From Ampullaceana balthica (lineage: Eukaryota; Mollusca; Gastropoda; Lymnaeidae), in the NCBI GenBank assembly GCA_944989445.1, contig CALYLW010000339.1:280501-344500 (forward strand): a stretch of DNA of 64,000 nucleotides. Direction: 5' to 3'. Positions 24,474 to 35,000 of this stretch are shown in pieces. The notes beneath the pieces are model-generated. The model saw only the letters and a list, made by a program, of their open reading frames with translations. It did not search any database and was not told the origin of the DNA. The first letter of the stretch is position 1. Each line of letters starts with the position of its first letter. The position numbers were made by a program, and so were the translations under genes.

Positions 24474-24699
24474 TAAACACAAAATAATCCAGAGTGAAGA
24501 TGGAGCAAAGCTTGGCAAAAATATGTGTGCAATAAATCCCTGATTTACATAATCTCCCCAAAAATTAAATTTTAAGTGTTTTTAGCTTAAAAATTACTCT
24601 GATTACAGGCTTGGGTCATAAATTATTAATTTAAATTCATGATATTAATAAATGAGAATATGAGTTATTTTTGGTGCAGTATTTCTTCCAAGACTTTAT

Positions 24700-24760
24700 T
24701 TTGAGTTATGCACGTTGGGATTTATAGTCAAAAGCTCTGTTTTTACGAGTTATTTATTTT
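24700..24760. repeat. fragment of the 'GGGATTTATAGTCAAAA' dispersed repeat
   Basis: GGGATTTATAGTCAAAAGCT and TGTTTTTACGAGTT match the ends of the family at 29990-31075, 46650-47702 and 61690-61975. It is a short degenerate copy. Confidence 0.6.
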
Positions 24761-25259
24761 AATTGTAATGAATAGTATTTTTGACGTGATGCACATGTAT
24801 GCCGGCTGTTGAAGGGGAGTTACAACATGCCACCGAACGGTGGCGGAACGTCCTTGGACGGGCTTGGTTGCTTGTATATCAATAGGCTAATATATATACA
24901 TAGTGAATAGTGTTGGTTATTATTTAAGTAATCCTGATAACCTTAAATAACCTTAAATATTATTACTTTGGACAAGGGCCTAACAGTTTAGACTCTAGTC
25001 AATACTTTATAAATATTCGAGCCTACTGATTTGATTATCATATTAATTTATTCAGATCTATTTGCTGAATACCTTTCTATCTTTTCTTTCTTCAGTTTTC
25101 AAGTATTAAATTAATTTGTCATCAGTGACATACAGTGAATACAGTGTATATTTTTCTAAGCCCATGCCCACTCAATACTATTATATTTAAAGCAAGGTGA
25201 ATTTTATTTTACTGGTAATTCCTTGAACTCTAACATTCTCATATATACTTTGCCTATAG

Positions 25260-25330
25260 CAGGGGTCACCAAACTACGGACCGCGTGCCGGATCTGAGCC
25301 GCCAATTTCAATTATCAACACCAGTTTTTA
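25260..25330 (+). repeat. hAT terminus fragment (CAGGGGTCACCAAACTACGG)
   Basis: The sequence is a typical hAT-type end followed by GACCGCGTGCCGGATCTGAG. No matching opposite end (CCGTAGTTTGGTGACCCCTG) is seen in the window. It is therefore a solo or truncated terminus. Confidence 0.55.
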
Positions 25331-26570
25331 AAAAAATTAATTAAATTTTTTTTAAATGCGCCGGCATCAGGGTTCGAACCACATATCAGTATTAACAACA
25401 ATCAATCATCTATCCGCCTATCACTTCATCTAGAGATGTTTATGTTAAATTACGATTTTTTAAAAATTATAAATGTGTCATTAAATGGACACCAATCAAG
25501 TTTTTTACCTTTAAAATTCATTAATCGGCTTACCTAGTAATCATGAAATTTTTTTATGAGAACTAATGTTTAGTATTAGTATTAGCATAATTAAAATACA
25601 GCTTTAGTCGTAACTGTAACTGTAAGCACATGACTCGTCATTATGAAATTATGACTCACATGACATACTATGTCACATAGCAATATCATACTAATCATAG
25701 CATATTTTTACGACTAGTTGTAACAGTAGCCAGTAAACTACTGCTACGACTAGTCCTAGCAGTAGACACTTCGAAATCTAAGTACTCAAACTTATTATTT
25801 TAAATAATTTTAATAGTAAGGTGTAGTAACTGTAAGGCACAGAAATCATTGAATTGGAATCATACATAACATAACTATTCAGAATAACTATTCATAAATA
25901 ACAATTAACATCATTTATAATTTATACTAGTAACTAGTTATAGAAATGTTGTACTTGAACTTGTCTTTGGTCTTTGGGGTAGTCTTGGTCTTTGGGGTAG
26001 TATTAGACTTTGACTTAGACTTAGTTAAGAGTTATTATAGTATAGTTAGTAATAAAATAAAAGTAAGTAATCAGTCTTATCAGTACTCAGCTTCAGTACA
26101 GTCTCACAGTCTGAGCACAGACAGTGGCAAAGTTTAAGTTTAAGGCTTAAGTTAAGACTTAAGACCTATGACTATAACTATAACTATAGCCCTATGCCGC
26201 CTATGCCTATGCTATATAATTCATAGTATAGTATATTCAATATATCTTAGAATATTAACAATTAAGAATGCTATATATATATATTTGCAATTTGCGAAAT
26301 AGCAATCCAAAACTAATTCTATACTAGACTATAGACTATATACTATACTTACACTGTTTTTAATAGTTAGGCATATCATAGTAATTAGTAACAGTAATAC
26401 TAACTAACACTAACACTAATAAGTTCACTAACACTGACTAACAGTGGTAATAGTAATAGTTAAATTTTTAAATAGTAACAGTAACAGGTAACAGTAACAA
26501 ACAGTAACATTATCAACACTGTCAACACTTAGGCCTAAGTCACTTAAGTAAGTAAAGTACTAGTATAGAC
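25330..26570. repeat. dispersed repeat followed by cryptically simple GTAACAGTAAC / GACTTAGACT DNA
   Basis: 25340-25760 matches 53660-54070 in inverted orientation: the AACTAATGTTTAGTATT..., ATGACTCG and GACTAGTCGTAACAGTAG blocks, and CAGGGTTCGAACCACATATC against its counterpart near 54045. From 25760 to 26560 the DNA is a scramble of short ACTAGTAACTGTAAC-like words without a fixed period. The open frame at 25946-26137 is part of this and is not a gene. Confidence 0.55.
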
Positions 26571-27090
26571 CAAAGACGAAGACGTCTGAATAAGAAATCG
26601 ATCCGACACTATACAATGACAATATTGTCTACAACTATATGATGGCTACTCACTTTTATTTATAATTTAAAACCAAATTTGCAGCGACTACGATGTAATC
26701 TTTCTTTGGTCTAATAAGTTGAATATGCAGAAGTTGCTCATACATAAAAGTATTTATCCCATTACTGTTCCAGGCTTTGCATGTAATTTGTTCATTAGCG
26801 CTGTCACCAATGAAATCTACTGTTAGTTGTCCAGTAAACCAATCAGAGAGAGGCTCACTTCAATAAGTGTGTCAACAGCTGATCAAGAACGAACTTGATT
26901 TGGACTGAACGCGATCGAACAAGCGCTACTAATAATTATCGGCCGCTGAGCTTTTGTATTATTTAGACTTGGTTTCGATTTAACAGTAATACGCAACACA
27001 AGAAGTGAATTTATAGTGGTTAGGTTAAGTTAATTAGTAAAATGGAATGTAAATCTTTAATTACTTATTGTAAGTCGATACATAATAAAA

Positions 27091-27549
27091 TATTTTTTTT
27101 AAAAATAAAGTACACGCTTTTATTATTATTTACATATAGAAGAAAGTGCACTAAAAGAAGAAAATAACAATTTTTCGATCCGTGAACCTATCGACTATCG
27201 GCTATCGCTGCACATAAAAGCGTGGGGCGCCCATCAAAATTCATTTCTTTTTGCAACTACTCTTTTGCATAAATTTTTCTAATTAATATGATAGTAGCAT
27301 GTATAATGTATAAGATCAAAAGTTGTGAAACTTTTAATGTTTATTAATATTCATATAAATTTGTATTTATCTTTCGCAGCCTTGTACTTGTACATGATAG
27401 CGAGTTGTGATGAGGGCCCCACGCCCACGCTTTTATGTGCAGTCGAAAGGTTCACGGATCGAAAAATTTTATTTTCTTCTTTTTAGTGCACTTTCTATAT
27501 GTAAATAAAAGCATGTACTTTTAAAAAAAAAGATTTTTTTAAATATTTT
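27091..27549. mobile_element. MITE with about 120-bp inverted arms
   Basis: The left arm (27091-27225) and right arm (27418-27549) are inverted copies. They share GTGCACTAAAAGAAGAAAAT, TTTTTCGATCCGTGAACC and GCACATAAAAGCGTGGGGC. No coding capacity. The GGACTAAAAAGAAGAAAATA motif at 31464-31821 and 61298-61665 is a relative of its arm. Confidence 0.75.
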
Positions 27550-27969
27550 ATTTTCTAATTTTTAGTAACAAAATGTTTTTAATCAATTGTTCGACATACT
27601 CAATTCAATTTAATTAGTCAAACTTCGTTGAATATAACTTAAATGTGATAGTGGTAAAATGATAGATTATTAATGACAAATTTATGTATTTAAAAAATAT
27701 AAAAAAAATAAAAAGTTTCCCCCAACTCAAAATTGAGCCCAGTACCTCCAGGTCGAAAATCCATTAAGGTAACACTTTGGCCAACTAGGCTACACAAATG
27801 CGAGTTGTTCCTATCATGTCAATTTAGATTTAGTTTCGTATTACTGAGCTGTTTTAACACCTGGAATGTGGTCACCGATGACTGGTGGTGAACTCCGGTG
27901 ACATTCACGTGAAAGTCAAGAATAGCACGGATACAGATTATATATAAAAAATAAACTTAAAAATGCATT

Positions 27970-28125
27970 TATTTAATTACGGTACATTCGATCGATCTGA
28001 AATTTTGATACAATGTATTGTCATCCAAGATCTGTGGTAAAATTTTGAGATCTCTAGGACCATCAGAAGTGGTTTAATTTTACGTTACAAGATTTGACGG
28101 ATACAACATACAAACAGTGTGAGTT
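27970..28125. repeat. dispersed repeat core (GATCGATCTGAAATTTTGAT)
   Basis: ATTACGGTACATTCGATCGA..., GATACAATGTATTGTCATCC and CTAGGACCATCAGAAGTGGT match 31150-31265 and 62145-62260 (inverted or direct). It is a solo fragment of the composite repeat family described at 29990-31340. Confidence 0.7.
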
Positions 28126-28689
28126 CAATAAAAAAAAGTGTAATAAAAAACTAAACTACTACATGATCATCATGTAGTGTAGTGTATTTGTAGTACATGC
28201 ACTAAAATAAAAATAAAACAATTAGTAGTAGTAGACATTAAACAATTTTATTTTAATTAATTAACAAAGATTATCCTCTAACTAAATCTCACTTAAAAGA
28301 GAAGAAGGCCTTTTAAAATTTCTTTAAAAGCATTATATTATTGTGAATACAAAAATGAAGAATGAATTGTAAAGAAGTGTATTTTAATGAATTATTTAAT
28401 AATTTTAAATATATTATTATTATGTATCAGTAGCATTTTCCTTTGATTTTAAATGAATATGAGTGAGTAAGAGTCGTAGTACTCGTAGGGTTACTGGTGT
28501 AGCCGGGTCAAAATTATTTGAACTGAAAATAGGCAAAAAGTTAAGATTTTGGTTTTTATTAATGATTGAAATATTTTATGTACACTTCCTTTGCCTCGTA
28601 AGAAAAATTTGTATTGTCCACAATCGGGAACTGGCGGTGGGGGGGAGGAGAGAGAGGAGAGAGAGGAATAGGCAATGAACAAGTGTTGC

Positions 28690-28868
28690 AGGGCTCAGCT
28701 GTTTCTTTTATCTTACTTTATACATTACAGACGCTCCTTCTATAGAGAAAATTATTGAAAGCTTGTCCCAGTCCTTGAATGGGCAGGAATGAGCAGTTCC
28801 TGTACTGCTCTCTTACAAGACTGGCTGCTCGTGTGTAGGCAATGTGGAACTGCAGCTCCCTCAAATTA
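28690..28868 (-). mobile_element. LINE or SINE 3' tail fragment on the minus strand
   Basis: On the minus strand it ends AATAATTTTCTCTATAGAAGGAGCGTCTGTAATG-like (split here as TTTTCTCTATAGAAGG and GAGCGTCTGTAATG), then an AAGTAAGATAA tail. The tail matches the LINE/SINE family; the body (28790-28868) does not match the other copies, so it may be a different member using the same 3' end. Confidence 0.55.
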
Positions 28869-28869
28869 T

Positions 28870-29985
28870 TTTCGATAACAAATTTAATGAATTAAAATTA
28901 TTTTTTTAATAAATTCTTTATTACTTTATATAATCTCTGTGCTTGTTCAATAAATAATCCTTCAGTTTTATGTCAGTAACAGTTTCATTGTATTTGAAAA
29001 TTCTACCCCCCAAAAAAGTGAATTATGAAGTAATGGAACTTCACACTTCTAGCGGCGAAGCGTACCTCGGGTTGATGTCACGCGATACGATAAGTCATGG
29101 TGTCCTCCCTCCCCCCCCTACCCTAACCCCACATTTTTTCGATCACTGAGTATTCCTATTTGTTAAAGTAAGTTTACAGTATAAAAACGATAAGAACAAA
29201 AATAAATATAATTTAATTGATGACCCAAAATGATTAAACTTAAACCATTTAAGAATAATTTTAGAACAACAATAAATTCAATAAATTAATTACATCTTTT
29301 TACTCTAATTTAAAATTTATTTAAACGACCTCATCTTTCTTATCTAGAACCATTGTTTTGTTAGATTGTGCAGATCAGCCTAAATCTGTTTTTTTTTATT
29401 GATATGTCTTCAACTTACCTTCTCACTACGCTGATTGACCTGTACATTTCTTCTTTTCAACCGAAAGTGATGTGAAACTGGCTTCTGAACTGGTATTAGA
29501 ATTCTAGAAAGCAATAAACTTTCTAAACGTCTGAACACATGAAGTTTTTGTGGCTTTAAGACGTTGCAAAGAATTACCCCAAACCCCAAACCATGTCGTT
29601 ATACACAAGTGGCCTAGTATGAAACACAGCTCAATGTTGCACCTTAATTTTGGGTCGATCTGTACAGCGAAAAAAAAATCTTTTTTAAAAAATCAAGATA
29701 TGTCAAGAAAAAGTGCAATTTTTCAATTTTTGTCACTCCATTGATATATACGTAGAGTCAAACGGCAGGACTATGGTCCCCATCCTACGCCACTGCAATC
29801 AATGGTATTAAAGTAAACATACAGGGTGGCTAAAAAAAAGTGGGACCGTCTTGTATAATTTCAAATAATACTTTTTTAAAAAACTGTTTTCTACAAAACA
29901 TCAAGTAAATTGTTTCCAAATGTTATATAAAATTTGTATAAAATCAGAATTCAAATTCAATGTGTCCCCCTCGGTTCTCAACAGT
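28870..29985. other. AT-rich spacer without recognised gene
   Basis: No exon or RNA gene supported. A C-rich patch lies at 29104-29133. At 29753-29800 there is a fragment whose reverse complement starts GCAGTGGCGTAGGATGGGGA, resembling a common transposon end. At 29820-29850 ACAGGGTGGCTAAAAAAAAG resembles a mariner-type terminus. None is complete. Confidence 0.5.
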
Positions 29986-29989
29986 TTTT

Positions 29990-31041
29990 AAATCCCTTAT
30001 ATTAACTTCACCGCCGGTCATCTCTGTCTGTCTGTCTTGGGCGGGCGGAAAAACAAAAGTCAAAAATGACCCACTTCCCGTGATGCGATCGGGCTGAAAT
30101 TTGGCACACGGACCCGTGTCACCTAACAATGCATCGTATCAAAATTTCAGATCGATCGAACGTACCGTAATTAAATTAATGCATTTTTAGTTTATCCTTA
30201 TATAACGTATGTAATTCAAACTCACTGTTTGTTATTGTTTTTTTTCCACGTGAAAGTTTGAGTTGACGCGTTGAGGCGACCCATCGAAGCACCGGCGTGC
30301 TTTTGTTTACATTTTACGTGTCACGCTGAGCTCGGTCAAGCGATCGAAGACCAGACTTTTCCCCTCTCCCCCCCACACCCAGGGTTATGAAGCAATGTTG
30401 AGTTAAGACAGATTCAGTCAGTAAATGTTTGTAGCGTTTGAAAATAATCAATACTGTTAGTTATGTCTCATATATAAGGGATTTATAGTCAAAAACTTTG
30501 TTTTTACGGGTTTGTTTTATTAAATCCCTTATAATACTTATATTAACTTCGCGGCCGTCTCGTCATCTCTGTCTGTCTTGGGCGGGCGGGCGGAAAAACA
30601 AAAGTAAAAAATGACCCACTTCCGTGATCCGATCGAGCTGAAATTTGGCACACGGGACCCGTCTCACCTAACAATGCATCGTATCAAAATTTCAGATCGA
30701 TCGATCGTACCGTAATTAAATTAATGCATTTTTAGTTTATCCTTATATGAGGTATGTAATTCAAATTCACTGTTTGTTATTGTTTTTTTTTCCACGTGAA
30801 AGTTTGAGTTGACGCGTTGAGGCGACCCATCGAAGTACCGCGTGCTTTTGTTTACATTTTACGTGTCACGCTGAGCTCGGTCAAGCGAATCGGTGACCAG
30901 ACTTTTCCCCCTCTCCCCCCCCACCCCCCCATCCCCCCAGGGTTATGAAGCAAAGTTGAGTTAGACAGATTCAGTCTGTAAATGTTTGTAGCGTTTGAAA
31001 ATAATCAATACTGTTAGTTATGTCTCATATATAAGGGATTT
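29990..31041. repeat. two tandem copies of an AAATCCCTTA...TAAGGGATTT element
   Basis: Copy A is 29990-30484 and copy B is 30522-31041. Each starts AAATCCCTTATA and ends TATAAGGGATTT, so each has inverted termini. Each contains CATCTCTGTCTGTCTTGGGC, GATCGAGCTGAAATTTGGCA, CCTAACAATGCATCGTATCA and CCACGTGAAAGTTTGAGTTG. A 37-bp link (TAGTCAAAAACTTTGTTTTT and ACGGGTTTGTTTTATT) follows each copy. No transposase is visible. Relatives are at 46674-47702 and 61690-61975. Superfamily not recognised. Confidence 0.8.
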
Positions 31042-31069
31042 ATAGTCAAAAACTTTGTTTTTACGGGTT

Positions 31070-31440
31070 TGTTTTATTACCACGTTTTTATTAACTCGCT
31101 TTCGTTGGTGTGTGTTTGTCCAAGATTTTTTCAAATCTGCCAACGTAAAATTGAACCACTTCTGATGGTCCTAGAGATCTGAAAATTTTACCACAGATAG
31201 ATCTTGGATGACAATGCATTGTATCAAAATTTCAGATCGATCAAATGTACCGTTATTAAATTATTGAACTTTTAAGTTTTATCTATAGTCTATATAAAAG
31301 CATCTGTACCGTCGGCTTTTGTTGACATCCGTGAGTTCGCCCCGTGACCACATCACAATGTTTTTAAAACGTTGGGCGGGCGCTTGTGAGGTGTTTGGTA
31401 AAATAAATAGAGGTAAAAAAATATTTTAAAAAACCAGGTT
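31070..31440. repeat. copy of the GATCTCTAGGACCATCAGAA repeat segment
   Basis: Starts CCACGTTTTTATTAACTCGC and runs through GGTCCTAGAGATCTGAAAAT, GTACCGTCGGCTTTTGTTGA and ACGTTGGGCGGGCGCTTGTG. The whole segment recurs inverted at 61975-62335. It abuts the inverted-arm MITE at 31464-31821, and the same neighbour relation holds in the second copy, so the two parts moved together. Confidence 0.75.
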
Positions 31441-31463
31441 GTTATAAGTGGACTAAAAAGAAT

Positions 31464-31821
31464 AAAATAAATAGAAGTAAAAAAAAAGATTTTTAAAAAC
31501 CACGTTTTTACAAGCGGACTAAAAAGAAGAAAATAATTTAAAACTTATTAGTTCAAGTACTTCGATTTAATATAACTAAAAACGTGGGGCGGGTGTTTGG
31601 TATACAAAATTAAAGATTTCTAATTTAGAAGGCAAAAGAGAGATCTATAAGTGAGAGAATGAGTGAACCGCATATGTTAAACCTCATAAGCGCCCGCCCC
31701 ACGTTTTTAGTTATATTAAATGAAGTACTTGAACTAATAAGTTTTAAATTATTTTCTTCTTTTTAGTCCGCTTGTAAAAACGTGGTTTTTACAAAATATT
31801 TTTTTTACTTCTATTTATTTG
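31464..31821. mobile_element. inverted-repeat MITE, copy 1 (about 130-bp arms)
   Basis: The arms 31464-31598 and 31695-31821 are reverse complements. Landmarks are AAATAAATAGAAGTAAAAAA, ACCACGTTTTTACAAGCGGA, TTAGTTCAAGTACTTCGATT and AAAAACGTGGGGCGGG. The spacer holds AGAGAGATCTATAAGTGAGA. Copy 2 is at 61298-61665. No coding sequence. Confidence 0.8.
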
Positions 31822-32041
31822 TAATCGTCTTCACCAACTGCCTTGGGGAAACTTTATTAAAAACTTAATTTTAATCTGGAAGACAATATTTCTCCACTGG
31901 AGAGTTTACTTTCAAATAAATCCGCCGGGGAGTGGGGTGGAGACTGTATGGGGGAGGATTTATTTTAGGTCACCGACACTGCTCAAGACTTTGATCATTT
32001 TACACGGGAAAATGTCTTGAACTCATTCATTCCAGAAAGGG

Positions 32042-35000
32042 TCATCAGATAATACATTTAATACCTGACTTCAACAGAATCGCTAGACCACTTTATCAGA
32101 TAATACATTTAATACCTGACTTCAACAGAATCGCTAGACCACTTTATCAGATAATACATTTAATACCTGACTTCAACAGAATCGCTAGACCACTTTATCA
32201 GATAATACATTTAATACCTGACTTCAACAGAATCGCTAGACCACTTTATCAGATAAGACATTTAATACCTGACTTCAACAGAATCGCTAGACCACTTTAT
32301 CAGATAATACATTTAATACCTGACTTCAACAGAATCGCTAGACCACTTTATCAGATAAGACATTTAATACCTGACTTCAACAGAATCGCTAGACCACTTT
32401 ATCAGATAATACATTTAATACCTGACTTCAACAGAATCGCTAGACCACTTTATCAGATAATACATTTAATACCTGACTTCAACAGAATCGCTAGACCACT
32501 TTATCAGATAAGACATTTAATACCTGACTTCAACAGAATCGCTAGACCACTTTATCAGATAAGACATTTAATACCTGACTTCAACAGAATCGCTAGACCA
32601 CTTTATCAGATAATACATTTAATACCTGACTTCAACAGAATCGCTAGACCACTTTATCAGATAATACATTTAATACCTGACTTCAACAGAATCGCTAGAC
32701 CACTTTATCAGATAAGACATTTAATACCTGACTTCAACAGAATCGCTAGACCACTTTATCAGATAAGACATTTAATACCTGACTTCAACAGAATCGCTAG
32801 ACCACTTTATCAGATAAGACATTTAATACCTGACTTCAACAGAATCGCTAGACCACTTTATCAGATAAGACATTTAATACCTGACTTCAACAGAATCGCT
32901 AGACCACTTTATCAGATAAGACATTTAATACCTGACTTCAACAGAATCGCTAGACCACTTTATCAGATAAGACATTTAATACCTGACTTCAACAGAATCG
33001 CTAGACCACTTTATCAGATAAGACATTTAATACCTGACTTCAACAGAATCGCTAGACCACTTTATCAGATAAGACATTTAATACCTGACTTCAACAGAAT
33101 CGCTAGACCACTTTATCAGATAAGACATTTAATACCTGACTTCAACAGAATCGCTAGACCACTTTATCAGATAATACATTTAATACCTGACTTCAACAGA
33201 ATCGCTAGACCACTTTATCAGATAAGACATTTAATACCTGACTTCAACAGAATCGCTAGACCACTTTATCAGATAATACATTTAATACCTGACTTCAACA
33301 GAATCGCTAGACCACTTTATCAGATAATACATTTAATACCTGACTTCAACAGAATCGCTAGACCACTTTATCAGATAAGACATTTAATACCTGACTTCAA
33401 CAGAATCGCTAGACCACTTTATCAGATAAGACATTTAATACCTGACTTCAACAGAATCGCTAGACCACTTTATCAGATAAGACATTTAATACCTGACTTC
33501 AACAGAATCGCTAGACCACTTTATCAGATAAGACATTTAATACCTGACTTCAACAGAATCGCTAGACCACTTTATCAGATAAGACATTTAATACCTGACT
33601 TCAACAGAATCGCTAGACCACTTTATCAGATAAGACATTTAATACCTGACTTCAACAGAATCGCTAGACCACTTTATCAGATAAGACATTTAATACCTGA
33701 CTTCACAGAATCGCTAGACCACTTTATCAGATAAACATTTAATACCTGACTTCAACAGAATCGCTAGACCACTTTATCAGATAAGACATTTAATACCTGA
33801 CTTCAACAGAATCGCTAGACCACTTTATCAGATAATACATTTAATACCTGACTTCAACAGAATCGCTAGACCACTTTATCAGATAAGACATTTAATACCT
33901 GACTTCAACAGAATCGCTAGACCACTTTATCAGATAAGACATTTAATACCTGACTTCAACAGAATCGCTAGACCACTTTATCAGATAAGACATTTAATAC
34001 CTGACTTCAACAGAATCGCTAGACCACTTTATCAGATAAGACATTTAATACCTGACTTCAACAGAATCGCTAGACCACTTTATCAGATAAGACATTTAAT
34101 ACCTGACTTCAACAGAATCGCTAGACCACTTTATCAGATAAGACATTTAATACCTGACTTCAACAGAATCGCTAGACCACTTTATCAGATAATACATTTA
34201 ATACCTGACTTCAACAGAATCGCTAGACCACTTTATCAGATAAGACATTTAATACCTGACTTCAACAGAATCGCTAGACCACTTTATCAGATAAGACATT
34301 TAATACCTGACTTCAACAGAATCGCTAGACCACTTTATCAGATAAGACATTTAATACCTGACTTCAACAGAATCGCTAGACCACTTTATCAGATAAGACA
34401 TTTAATACCTGACTTCAACAGAATCGCTAGACCACTTTATCAGATAAGACATTTAATACCTGACTTCAACAGAATCGCTAGACCACTTTATCAGATAAGA
34501 CATTTAATACCTGACTTCAACAGAATCGCTAGACCACTTTATCAGATAAGACATTTAATACCTGACTTCAACAGAATCGCTAGACCACTTTATCAGATAA
34601 GACATTTAATACCTGACTTCAACAGAATCGCTAGACCACTTTATCAGATAATACATTTAATACCTGACTTCAACAGAATCGCTAGACCACTTTATCAGAT
34701 AATACATTTAATACCTGACTTCAACAGAATCGCTAGACCACTTTATCAGATAAGACATTTAATACCTGACTTCAACAGAATCGCTAGACCACTTTATCAG
34801 ATAATACATTTAATACCTGACTTCAACAGAATCGCTAGACCACTTTATCAGATAAGACATTTAATACCTGACTTCAACAGAATCGCTAGACCACTTTATC
34901 AGATAAGACATTTAATACCTGACTTCAACAGAATCGCTAGACCACTTTATCAGATAAGACATTTAATACCTGACTTCAACAGAATCGCTAGACCACTTTA

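Noticed and set aside
25946..26137. Val/Leu/Ser-rich 63-residue protein
   Set aside because: It falls in cryptically simple DNA and has no exon-like signals.
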